This document shows positions 1-6,514 of a stretch of 6,924 bases of DNA, piece after piece. Numbering within the stretch: the stretch's first letter is position 1; every line of letters starts with the position of its first letter. The notes under the pieces are model-generated. The model did not search any database, was not told the DNA's origin, and worked only from the letters and a program-made list of their open reading frames with translations. The stretch is taken from positions 1-6,924 of the forward strand of contig QIDL01000059.1 in the NCBI GenBank assembly GCA_003228415.1, in the 5' to 3' direction. The DNA comes from Gammaproteobacteria bacterium (GTDB lineage Bacteria > Pseudomonadota > Gammaproteobacteria > Pseudomonadales > Azotimanducaceae). The position numbers and the translations under genes were made by a program.

Positions 1-327
1 CTGGCGCTCGGTGCGGAGACGGCTAAAAATGGCGCTCTGAAGGTGATCCCCGGTACTCACCAGGTGGAGCTCGACCGAGGTCGATTTGACAAGGCACTGT
101 TTCTGAGAGCTGAGTTGGAAGAGAATCAGGCCATCATCAAAAAGGCCGTTTCCGTAGAGATGGATCCGGGTGACGTGTTGTTCTTTCATTGTCGGTTGTT
201 CCACGCCGCGGGGATGAATCTCACCGACGATGTGAAGCTTTCGGTGGTTTTCACCTATCATGCGGCGAATAATCGCCCGATCCCGGAAACCCGATCTGCC
301 TTGTTGCCGAGTATTCCTCTTCTATAA
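1..327 (+). CDS. PhyH-family (phytanoyl-CoA dioxygenase-like) protein, C-terminal part
   Basis: This is the last 108 codons of a gene whose start lies left of the window; the frame is open from base 1 to the TAA at 325-327. The protein matches the C-terminal half of non-haem Fe(II)/2-oxoglutarate oxygenases of the PhyH family. It shows NGALKVIPGTH at residues 10-20, a DPGDVLFFH strand around 55-63, and LFHAAGMN at 66-73, where H68 fits the distal iron-ligand histidine. The end, with YHAANNRPIPETRS, is a common PhyH tail. The proximal HxD iron ligands would lie upstream and cannot be seen. The residue 11 positions after H68, where human PHYH has the 2-oxoglutarate-binding R275, is K79 here. 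The family hydroxylates varied small molecules and CoA esters, so the substrate is unknown. It is followed by smrA 32 bp downstream on the same strand. Family call is firm; function is not. Confidence 0.85.
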   Translation: MALGAETAKNGALKVIPGTHQVELDRGRFDKALFLRAELEENQAIIKKAVSVEMDPGDVLFFHCRLFHAAGMNLTDDVKLSVVFTYHAANNRPIPETRSALLPSIPLL

Positions 328-359
328 CAAGTGACCAAGAGCAAGTAACCGAGAAAACA

Positions 360-983
360 ATGGACGATGACTTCCGTTCAGCCATGAGTGATGTAGCGCC
401 GCTGGACACCAGAGTCCGGAAGCAGGCGCAACATCAGGAGCGCCTGCTCGATGCGTTGAAGGAGATACCAAGAGCGATATCTCTAACGCAACTGGAGCGA
501 CGTTATGCGGCGTTGGGTCTGATGAGAACGCCCGCAGTGGACCCTGATCGGTTGACTCTGGCTGAGGTTGAGCAGGTGAAACCTCGGGCAGTGCTCGAGT
601 GGAAAAAGGACGGGGTCCAGCGAGGGGTCTTTCAGCGCCTTCAAACCGGGCGTTATCGGATAGAAGGATCGCTGGATCTACACCGGTTGTCGGTGAAAGA
701 GTCGCGCGATGCGGTTTACAAGTTCTTCAGACTGGCCGAAGCAAAGCGATGGCGCACCGTTCTGATCGCGCATGGTCGAGGCGAACAAAGCACAACTCCG
801 GCACGTATCAAGAGCTACGTGGCTCATTGGCTCGGTCAACTACCGCAGGTGATTGCCTATAGCAGCGCCGACCGTCGCCATGGAGGCACCGGAGCCACGC
901 TGATTCTGCTGAAAAAAACTGCCGAAGCGAAGGAGGAAACCCGTGAGCGGTTCGGCTTGAAATCGGATTTCAATCCGCTCTGA
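360..983 (+). CDS. smrA: Smr-domain protein, SmrA-type putative DNA endonuclease
   Basis: A 207-residue protein with a basic, helical N-terminal region (about 1-95) and a C-terminal Smr domain (about 103-186). The Smr signature is complete: LDLH at 105-108, HGRG at 138-141 and HGGTGATLILL at 174-184. Length and the run from DLHRLSVKESRDAV through LPQVIAYSSA resemble the E. coli SmrA (YdaL) group rather than SmrB, which acts on collided ribosomes. Smr domains related to MutS2 cut or nick nucleic acid; for SmrA itself the physiological role is poorly defined. The ATG at 360 has only a weak purine stretch (GAGA) before it. The gene may be co-transcribed with the PhyH gene, 32 bp upstream, but no functional link is evident. 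Its last codons lie inside an inverted repeat, and it converges with the acyl-CoA dehydrogenase gene, leaving 21 bp between the stops. Confidence 0.88.
   Translation: MDDDFRSAMSDVAPLDTRVRKQAQHQERLLDALKEIPRAISLTQLERRYAALGLMRTPAVDPDRLTLAEVEQVKPRAVLEWKKDGVQRGVFQRLQTGRYRIEGSLDLHRLSVKESRDAVYKFFRLAEAKRWRTVLIAHGRGEQSTTPARIKSYVAHWLGQLPQVIAYSSADRRHGGTGATLILLKKTAEAKEETRERFGLKSDFNPL
945..980. repeat. Nested inverted repeat at the end of smrA, possible bidirectional terminator
   Basis: An outer pair GAGCGG (945-950) and CCGCTC (975-980) encloses a perfect inner pair, TTGAAATC (957-964) and GATTTCAA (966-973), with a single-base centre. A second pairing, CGGATT (964-969) with AATCCG (972-977), uses the same bases and excludes the inner stem. 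The structure covers the last smrA codons just before its TGA and lies between two converging genes, so a shared terminator is the simplest reading. There is no T-run on either strand, so it is not a textbook intrinsic terminator. The tight loops may make it better as a DNA or protein-recognition palindrome. The repeat is seen directly; its function is inferred. Confidence 0.5.
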
Positions 984-1004
984 CCATCCAGAACGCCAGG
1001 GACA

Positions 1005-2114
1005 CTAGATCCGACCCTTATCCAGGTCCAGGCTGCCCCGAGCAAGATTCAGCCGCAATACGTCGCTACCACCTTCTGCCAATCGTAACGAGCGGACATG
1101 TCGGTACAGACGTTCCAGTGGATGGTCGGTGACCAGGGCGGCTCCACCGACCAGCTGAATGGCGCTATCCACAACGTCACCCACCAGTTCCGTGGCGAAA
1201 ACCTTGCAGGCAATGCCTTCGTTGACGATATTTTCTCCCGCATCCGCCAGTCGAGCGGTCCGATACACCATGCTGCGCGCCGCGTAACATTGAATCCGCG
1301 CTTCGGCATAGCGTAAGCGCACACCTTCCTTGTTGCCGCGCGGTTGGCCGCTGCGATCGTTTTGTTTCAGGTGGTCGATCAGAAAGCCATCGACCCAGCG
1401 CATGGTGCCGACGCAACTTGCTGCAAATGCCAGGCGCGTATCGCCAATCTGGCGTAACGCCCTGGGCATGCCTTCGCCCGGTTTGCCGATCAGGTGCTGT
1501 TCCGGGACGCGGACCGAATTGAATCTGAAAGCTGCATGGTGGCTGCCGTCCAGGGAAGTGAATTGTCGTGTGAGTTCCACGCCCTCGGCGTTGGTATCGA
1601 TGACCAGTATGGCCGGTCCCTTGTCGGGAATCTGCACCAGAGTGTTGATGAAATCTGCGTCTGCCCCGCCGGTCACATAGGATTTCTGGCCGCTGACAAT
1701 CCAGCAATCACCTTCCCGTACTGCGGTCGTGGGATGTGGCGCATCATCGGGCTCGGTGAATCCGAAACTGCCTTGTTTCGATCCTGCGAGCAAAGCCTCG
1801 AGATGGGTCGAACGCAGGGGCTCCTTGGCGCCAGCCAGTACGCCTGGCCCTGGACCGAACACCAGAGCAGAGAACGGCGCGTTGACAGCGGCCAGTTCGT
1901 CTCGAACGATGGTCATTTCCATGGCAGATGCTTCGCTGCCACCGAATGATCTGGGTTGAGTCATGGCGAACAGACCGAGGTCTTTACTCGCGGTGATGAC
2001 CTCTCCACGTGCCTTGGAGAATTCTGTTCCGGCCAGGGGAATGAGGACGTCGGCCGCGAAGGTGCGAATTTTCTCGCGCAGTTCGAGTTCTGAAGGTTCA
2101 AGCATCTCAGGCAT
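1005..2114 (-). CDS. Acyl-CoA dehydrogenase family flavoprotein
   Basis: A 369-residue protein spanning the usual acyl-CoA dehydrogenase fold: helical N-terminal domain (about 1-115), beta domain (about 116-215) and helical C-terminal domain (about 220-365). Visible family blocks are FGFTEP (117-122), SGQKSYVTGGADAD (141-154), VRVPEQHLIG (201-210), QLVGGAALVTDHPLERLYRHVRS (320-342) and AEGGSDVLRLNLARG (346-360). E347 aligns with the catalytic base of medium-chain acyl-CoA dehydrogenase (its YEG motif). The reaction would be FAD-dependent alpha,beta-desaturation of an acyl-CoA, with electrons passed to ETF. The substrate cannot be told. The loop after TEP is short and lacks the usual G-S-D. 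The start is supported by a strong ribosome binding site six bases upstream. It is last of four minus-strand genes, 71 bp after the winged-helix gene, so it may be read from the cmoA promoter or its own. No acyl-CoA ligase, hydratase or thiolase is nearby. Confidence 0.9.
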   Translation of the reverse strand: MPEMLEPSELELREKIRTFAADVLIPLAGTEFSKARGEVITASKDLGLFAMTQPRSFGGSEASAMEMTIVRDELAAVNAPFSALVFGPGPGVLAGAKEPLRSTHLEALLAGSKQGSFGFTEPDDAPHPTTAVREGDCWIVSGQKSYVTGGADADFINTLVQIPDKGPAILVIDTNAEGVELTRQFTSLDGSHHAAFRFNSVRVPEQHLIGKPGEGMPRALRQIGDTRLAFAASCVGTMRWVDGFLIDHLKQNDRSGQPRGNKEGVRLRYAEARIQCYAARSMVYRTARLADAGENIVNEGIACKVFATELVGDVVDSAIQLVGGAALVTDHPLERLYRHVRSLRLAEGGSDVLRLNLARGSLDLDKGRI

Positions 2115-2120
2115 TTGGGT

Positions 2121-2128
2121 TCTCCCTC
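2121..2128 (-). promoter_or_regulatory. Ribosome binding site of the acyl-CoA dehydrogenase gene
   Basis: The minus strand reads GAGGGAGA with six bases before the ATG at 2114-2112. This is the clearest Shine-Dalgarno site in the window and fixes this start over the in-frame ATG three codons later. Confidence 0.7.
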
Positions 2129-2185
2129 ATATCGGTTCAGGGCTCTCGATTGCCTGGCTCGGATCAGCCTTGGCGATCTGGCCGC

Positions 2186-2563
2186 CTATAGCACGGGCGC
2201 CACCAGAATAACGATGATGAGCAGCATAAAGGTCACCATCGTGCCGAACGCGTACAGAATCAGAGATTCCTTGCGAGCAGAGACAATCAGAAATTTTTCG
2301 ACCTCTTCACGGGATTTCGCGGCCGTGCTGCTGGTCAATCGGTAGCGGGTGATGCCATCGGGGCGCTTTGGCAATTTCACGAACAGTTCCGGCGTTGCCT
2401 GTAGACGCGCGTTCACCTCGATAAAAGAGATACCCGTATGGCGGGCGATCTGGGTCGGGTGCAAGCCTGTGCCGGGGTGCTCGATGAAGCACTGATAGAT
2501 TTGGGCCAGCCGGCGCAGCTTGCCGCGAAATCGAAAAGAAATCGGGATGATGCCGAATATCAT
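2186..2563 (-). CDS. Small winged-helix protein with C-terminal transmembrane anchor, function unknown
   Basis: I do not recognise this 125-residue protein as a named family. Residues about 17-77 look like a winged helix-turn-helix: a first helix RRLAQIYQCFIEHP, then HPTQIARHTGIS and SFIEVNARLQATPELF as the HTH pair, and a basic wing around VKLPKRPDGITRYRLT. A charged linker (80-100) leads to one strongly hydrophobic segment at about 101-123 that ends the protein. R97 and K98 just before it suggest the HTH domain is cytoplasmic and the last residues are in or just across the inner membrane. No enzyme motif is visible. The ATG at 2563 is the only usual start after the in-frame stop five codons upstream; its ribosome binding site is weak. 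It lies 97 bp after cmoB and 71 bp before the acyl-CoA dehydrogenase, all on one strand. It could be a membrane-tethered regulator, or the fold may serve protein contacts. Confidence 0.7.
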   Translation of the reverse strand: MIFGIIPISFRFRGKLRRLAQIYQCFIEHPGTGLHPTQIARHTGISFIEVNARLQATPELFVKLPKRPDGITRYRLTSSTAAKSREEVEKFLIVSARKESLILYAFGTMVTFMLLIIVILVAPVL

Positions 2564-2660
2564 GATGACAACAGTCTACCAGCGCGGCATTCGGCTCGCC
2601 GCACCGGCCCCTGTGAATGGAACCTGGCGTATTGACCCGCGATATGTGCACGCTACGCGT

Positions 2661-3614
2661 TCATCGAGGTCGGGTTGCCATGACGGCGGCACGAATTGGC
2701 GCGGGATGCCCTTCGACGGTCCGGTATGGATTCCGGGGGTCCAAAGCCTCCGCCAGGGACTCGAAGGTCATCCATTCGGTCCGGCGTTGCTCCTCGGTGC
2801 TGGTGGGAGACGTTGTGATGACGGCCGTCTCCAGAAATCCAGCATCATCGAGCCATTGGCACATCATATCGGTGGTTGGAATCATATGGACGTTGCGCAT
2901 TCTGGCGTAGCGTCCCGGAGTGCCCGACGGTGTCTCTGGAACCAGCCCGTCCGCCTGCTCGACCACCAGCGACTCCAGCAGTACCCGCCCGCCCGGCCGG
3001 GTGAATCGATAGAGTCGCCGGATGTGTTCGGCCGGGTCCCGGCGGTGATAGACCACCCCCATGCTCAGCACCAGATCAAACTCGATTTCCGGTAATTGTT
3101 CGAAAGTCAGCGGCAGCAGGAAGTTGGACCATCGACCGAGTCGGTTCAGATAATGGCAGATGGCCTGGTGTTGCAGATAGAAAAGCACCGAGGGATCCGC
3201 GCCGACGACCTCACTGGCGCCTGCTGCCAGTGCGCGCCAGCCGAAGTAGCCATTTCCACACCCCACATCGAGCACGCTCTGGCCCTTGAGGTCTCCGAGA
3301 GCAGATGCGATGCGCCGCCATTTCCAGTCGGAACGCCATTCGCTGTCGATGTGGACACCGAAGAGTTCGAAAGGACCCTTGCGCCAGGGTTGTAAGCCTT
3401 TGAGCGCTTCGGTCAGCCGCAGCCTCTGCCGATCGGAAACAGACCCGGCTGCGGAGACTCGATCGCCGAAACTGAACGAGTCAGGAGTGATTTCCGGCAG
3501 AGCATCCAGCGCTGCCTGCCAGCGCGCATAGTCTCCATGGTTGGTTACCCGGTCAACTGCCGCCTGTTCGATCACCGGCCGGCTCGGGTGCTGCTGGTAA
3601 ATATCGGGGATCAT
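2661..3614 (-). CDS. cmoB: tRNA U34 carboxymethyltransferase CmoB
   Basis: CmoB transfers a carboxymethyl group from carboxy-S-adenosylmethionine to 5-hydroxyuridine at position 34 of tRNA, giving cmo5U34, which widens wobble reading. The 317-residue product is near the 323 of E. coli. It shows LPEITP (39-44), WRKGPFELFGVHID (77-90), the Rossmann motif LDVGCGNG (115-122), SMGVVYHRRDP (184-194), RYARMRNV, EEQRRTEWM and the end TVEGHPAPIRA. K79, Y189 and R308 fit the E. coli residues K91, Y200 and R315 that bind the cofactor carboxylate. About six extra residues, ETPSGTPG in place of GD, sit before RYARMRNV. I place the start at 3614, where ATGA overlaps the cmoA stop; a longer reading from 3647 adds 11 residues inside cmoA and is unlikely. 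There is no Shine-Dalgarno site, so translation is probably coupled to cmoA. Confidence 0.95.
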   Translation of the reverse strand: MIPDIYQQHPSRPVIEQAAVDRVTNHGDYARWQAALDALPEITPDSFSFGDRVSAAGSVSDRQRLRLTEALKGLQPWRKGPFELFGVHIDSEWRSDWKWRRIASALGDLKGQSVLDVGCGNGYFGWRALAAGASEVVGADPSVLFYLQHQAICHYLNRLGRWSNFLLPLTFEQLPEIEFDLVLSMGVVYHRRDPAEHIRRLYRFTRPGGRVLLESLVVEQADGLVPETPSGTPGRYARMRNVHMIPTTDMMCQWLDDAGFLETAVITTSPTSTEEQRRTEWMTFESLAEALDPRNPYRTVEGHPAPIRAAVMATRPR

Positions 3615-4345
3615 GCGCTGACTGCGAATGAAACCCAGTTCAGGCACTGAAACCAGACGCGCGCTGGACCGAATCCCGCTTCATGAAACCGGGTCAGGTG
3701 AGCATTCTGTGTATCCAGGATCATGACCCGTTCCAGGGCACTTCGCTTCTGGCTGATCTCGAGTTCCGAGTAACCGTTGGCAAGCTTGAAATCCAGATGG
3801 GCGGAATCGCTGAAGGCCTCCTGTTGAGAATCTTCGAAGTGTATTTTCTCGGAGACGATGAGCAGACCGCCGGGTTTCAGAGCTTCCCGAATTCGGATCA
3901 GCATGGTTAATCGATCCTCAGGTGGCAGAAACTGCATGATCCAGTTCATGGTCACCACGTCACAGGGTTCGAGGATGAGGTCGCGGATGTCGGCTTCGAT
4001 GAAACGGACCCGCCCATCGCTGATGCCGTTACCCGCCTCGGCCAGCATGGCGGCCGAGCTGTCGACAGCGTGTATCGCCAGGTCGGTCGATGACTCATCC
4101 AGGGCATCGAGGGCGCGCAGCGTCGCCAGTGTAGTGGCGCCCAGTGAACAGCCGAGATCGTACATCAGCGGGCCATCGACACGACACAGGCGCCTGGCCG
4201 CCAACAGGCCCGTCATCGGCACCACCAACTCGTAGCCTGGGACGGAACGGCGGATCATGTCCGGAAAGACACCGGCGACGGATTCGTCGAATACGAAGTC
4301 GACGATCTGAGCTCTCGGGTGCTGAAATATCTGGTCTCTGCTCAT
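3611..4345 (-). CDS. cmoA: Carboxy-S-adenosyl-L-methionine synthase CmoA
   Basis: CmoA makes carboxy-S-adenosylmethionine from SAM and prephenate, releasing phenylpyruvate; CmoB, encoded next, is the user. The 244-residue protein is almost the length of E. coli CmoA (247) and aligns end to end: FDESVAGVFPDMIRRSVPGY at about 19-38, the SAM-binding loop YDLGCSLGATTL at 62-73, D95 at the second beta strand, ADIRD at 118-122, LKPGGLLIVSEK at 156-167, and the signature DFKLANGYSELEISQKRS at 185-202. The last block includes R201, near the residues that hold the carboxylate in E. coli CmoA. The ATG at 4345 gives MSRDQIF, matching the family N-terminus; it has no clear Shine-Dalgarno site. It is the first gene of the minus-strand group, divergent from ppk1 and 102 bp from it. 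Prephenate dependence ties this tRNA modification to aromatic amino-acid synthesis. Confidence 0.95.
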   Translation of the reverse strand: MSRDQIFQHPRAQIVDFVFDESVAGVFPDMIRRSVPGYELVVPMTGLLAARRLCRVDGPLMYDLGCSLGATTLATLRALDALDESSTDLAIHAVDSSAAMLAEAGNGISDGRVRFIEADIRDLILEPCDVVTMNWIMQFLPPEDRLTMLIRIREALKPGGLLIVSEKIHFEDSQQEAFSDSAHLDFKLANGYSELEISQKRSALERVMILDTQNAHLTRFHEAGFGPARVWFQCLNWVSFAVSA

Positions 4346-4447
4346 AATAGTCAGCCAACGAGCGCATGCTATGCTCGGAGGTCCGGTGTGATTGGCCGCC
4401 TTCCTGAAACAGAAAAGTCATAGCCAGAAGGACCTATTTTACGCCAC
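4346..4447. promoter_or_regulatory. Divergent intergenic region between cmoA and ppk1
   Basis: This 102-bp gap must carry the promoter of ppk1 and probably that of cmoA, since both genes start at its ends. I could not assign a convincing -35/-10 pair on either strand. A purine-rich AGAAGGA at 4426-4432 is the best ribosome binding site for ppk1, but 15 bases separate it from the ATG. AAAAGTCATAG (4413-4423) vaguely resembles half of a PhoB box, but a second half at the right spacing is missing. Confidence 0.5.
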
Positions 4448-6514
4448 ATGGAAGATGATCTGCTCAATCCCGAACTCTATGTCAATCGAGAGTTGTCGTT
4501 GCTCGAGTTCAATCGGCGGGTGTTGGCTCAGGCTCAGGATGACGACACGCCACTGCTCGAACGGCTGCGATTTCTGTGTATTTCCAGTTCCGTGCTCGAT
4601 GAATTTTTTGAGATTCGGGTAGCTGGGCTCAAACAACAGGAAGCGGTGGGCTCGACCCAGCGGGGTCCGGACAATCTGTCGCCATCCGGGCAACTGCGTC
4701 ACATCCGCACCACAGCGGCGGCGCTGGTGGCTGAGCTGTATCGGGTGTTGAATGAGATTCTGATTCCCAAGCTGGATATTCAAGGCATCCGCTTCATCGA
4801 TGGCAGTGACTGGAACGACAAACAGAAGCAGTGGTTGAAACGCTACTTCAAACGGGAGCTGGCGCCGATCATCAGCCCCATCGCGCTGGATCCGGCGCAT
4901 CCGTTTCCACAGCCGTTGAATAAGAGTCTGACCTTTATCGTCAGCCTCGAGGGACAGGATGCGTTTGGTCGACAGCTCAGTCGGGCAATCGTGCAGGTTC
5001 CTCGGGCATTCCCGCGCATGGTTCGTTTGCCTGAGAGCTGTTCACAATCGCCGTACGAATTCGTGCTGTTATCGTCAATCATCGAGTCGCACGTTTCCGG
5101 ATTGTTTTCCGGCATGAAAGCGACCGGTTGTTTTCCGTTCCGGGTTACCCGAAACAGTGACCTTTTCGTGGACCTCGAGGAGGTGGATGATCTTCTGATG
5201 GCGCTGGAAGGCGAGTTGTCTTCGCGGCGCTTTGGTGACGCCGTGCGCCTCGAGGTGGACGTGGACTGCCCTGACGATCTCGAGGCTTTTCTGGCCACGC
5301 AATTTCGACTCAACAGAGAAGACGTCTATCGATGTGACGGCCCTGTGAATCTCATGCGGCTGGCTACCGTACCGGATCTGGTGGATCGCCCGGAGTTGAA
5401 GTACCCGGGATTTACACCGCGAATACCGGAACAATTCCGCAGCGCCGGTGATGTGTTCGAGGCCATTCGAGGTGGGGACATCCTGCTGCACCATCCCTTC
5501 GAATCATTTGCGCCGTTTATCGAGTTTCTTCGGCAATCGGCGGCCGATCCCAGCGTGCTGTCAATTCGCCAGACGTTGTACCGCACCGGACTGGAGTCTG
5601 CAGTAGTCGAAGCGCTTACAGATGCCGCCACCAGCGGCAAGGAAGTGCTGGTGGTCATCGAGCTCAGGGCGCGATTCGACGAAGAGGCCAACATCGAGCT
5701 CGCCAACCACCTCCAGAGCGTTGGCGCCCACGTGGTGTACGGTGTGGTAGGGCACAAGACTCACTCGAAAATGAGTATGGTGGTGCGACGTGAAGGTCGT
5801 GCGTTGGCTCGTTATGTGCATCTTGGCACGGGCAACTACCACCAGCGCACCACGCGTCTGTACACGGATTACGGATTATTTTCCTGCGATCCCGAGATCG
5901 GTGAGGACGTTCAGGAACTGTTCCAGCAACTCACCTCCATGGGCAAGGCCGGCCGCCTGAAAAAGCTGCTGCAGTCACCGTTTACGCTGCACAAGACCAT
6001 TCTGGAGTTGATCGAGCAGGAAGCGAAAAATGCCCACAAGGGTAAGTCCGGGTACATCTTTGCCAAGATGAATTCTCTCATCGAACCCCAGGTGATCCAG
6101 GCGCTGTATCGGGCCTCTCAAGCAGGGGTGAAGATTGAGCTGGTGGTGCGTGGCGTCTGCGCGTTACGACCGGGTGTCAAAGGTGTTTCGACCAACATCA
6201 AGGTGCGATCGATCATCGGACGATTCCTCGAACACACCCGGGTTTTTCATTTCGACAACGATGGAGATCCCAGGCTCTACCTGTCCAGCGCGGACTGGAT
6301 GGGGCGTAATTTCTTCAATCGTGTCGAGACCTGTTTTCCAATCGAGGATGCCGTGGTCAAGAAACGCATTCTGCGGGAATGCAGGTACTATCTCACGGAC
6401 AACAGCCAGGCGTGGCTGATGGGGTCTGACGGCACCTATCAGAAAATCAAGTCGCCTTCGGGTAATCGGCGCAGTGCTCAGGAGTCTCTGCTGGCGGAAC
6501 TTTCCAGCGACTAG
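4448..6514 (+). CDS. ppk1: Polyphosphate kinase 1
   Basis: Ppk1 reversibly moves the ATP gamma-phosphate onto a growing polyphosphate chain. The product is 688 residues, the same length as E. coli PPK, with N domain (about 8-110), head domain (about 115-320) and two phospholipase-D-like C domains (about 325-500 and 510-688). H439, in KTHSKM, corresponds to the autophosphorylated H435 of E. coli, and H596, in FLEHTR, to H592. R379 (LYRT), R409 (RARFDEEANI) and Y472 (RLYTDY) match R375, R405 and Y468, all at the same offset of four. VHLGTGNYH (457-465) and YLSSADWMGRN (611-621) are further family blocks. The usual Asn before LDEFF (E. coli N45) is V49 here. The ATG at 4448 is the only common start after an in-frame TAG at 4421. 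The TAG stop overlaps the ppx stop on the other strand. Ppk1 is often membrane-associated in gammaproteobacteria and supports stress survival and motility. Confidence 0.97.
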   Translation: MEDDLLNPELYVNRELSLLEFNRRVLAQAQDDDTPLLERLRFLCISSSVLDEFFEIRVAGLKQQEAVGSTQRGPDNLSPSGQLRHIRTTAAALVAELYRVLNEILIPKLDIQGIRFIDGSDWNDKQKQWLKRYFKRELAPIISPIALDPAHPFPQPLNKSLTFIVSLEGQDAFGRQLSRAIVQVPRAFPRMVRLPESCSQSPYEFVLLSSIIESHVSGLFSGMKATGCFPFRVTRNSDLFVDLEEVDDLLMALEGELSSRRFGDAVRLEVDVDCPDDLEAFLATQFRLNREDVYRCDGPVNLMRLATVPDLVDRPELKYPGFTPRIPEQFRSAGDVFEAIRGGDILLHHPFESFAPFIEFLRQSAADPSVLSIRQTLYRTGLESAVVEALTDAATSGKEVLVVIELRARFDEEANIELANHLQSVGAHVVYGVVGHKTHSKMSMVVRREGRALARYVHLGTGNYHQRTTRLYTDYGLFSCDPEIGEDVQELFQQLTSMGKAGRLKKLLQSPFTLHKTILELIEQEAKNAHKGKSGYIFAKMNSLIEPQVIQALYRASQAGVKIELVVRGVCALRPGVKGVSTNIKVRSIIGRFLEHTRVFHFDNDGDPRLYLSSADWMGRNFFNRVETCFPIEDAVVKKRILRECRYYLTDNSQAWLMGSDGTYQKIKSPSGNRRSAQESLLAELSSD

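Noticed and set aside
1494..1949. Plus-strand open frame of 151 codons
   Set aside because: It is antisense to the acyl-CoA dehydrogenase, which has clear family motifs throughout; the product has no recognisable features.
2584..2602. GCGGC/GCCGC hairpin between cmoB and the winged-helix gene
   Set aside because: A five-base stem with a nine-base loop and no T-run is expected by chance in GC-rich DNA and is not enough for a terminator. I see nothing else in the 97-bp gap.
2307..2651. Minus-strand open frame overlapping the winged-helix gene in another frame
   Set aside because: Its product is Pro, Arg and His rich with no fold-like pattern, while the alternative frame encodes a sensible winged helix and membrane segment.
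2520..3095. Plus-strand open frame of 191 codons
   Set aside because: Mostly antisense to cmoB and partly to the winged-helix gene; composition is rich in Arg, Pro and His, typical of a wrong-frame reading.
3615..3647. An N-terminal extension of CmoB starting at 3647
   Set aside because: It lies fully inside the cmoA reading region, has no family match, and the ATGA overlap start at 3614 gives a length close to E. coli CmoB.
4413..4423. A PhoB-box-like element upstream of ppk1
   Set aside because: Only one loose half-site is visible; the second repeat at the proper spacing is absent.
4439..4900. Minus-strand open frame antisense to the start of ppk1
   Set aside because: The ppk1 frame is conserved over its whole length here; the antisense product shows no motif.
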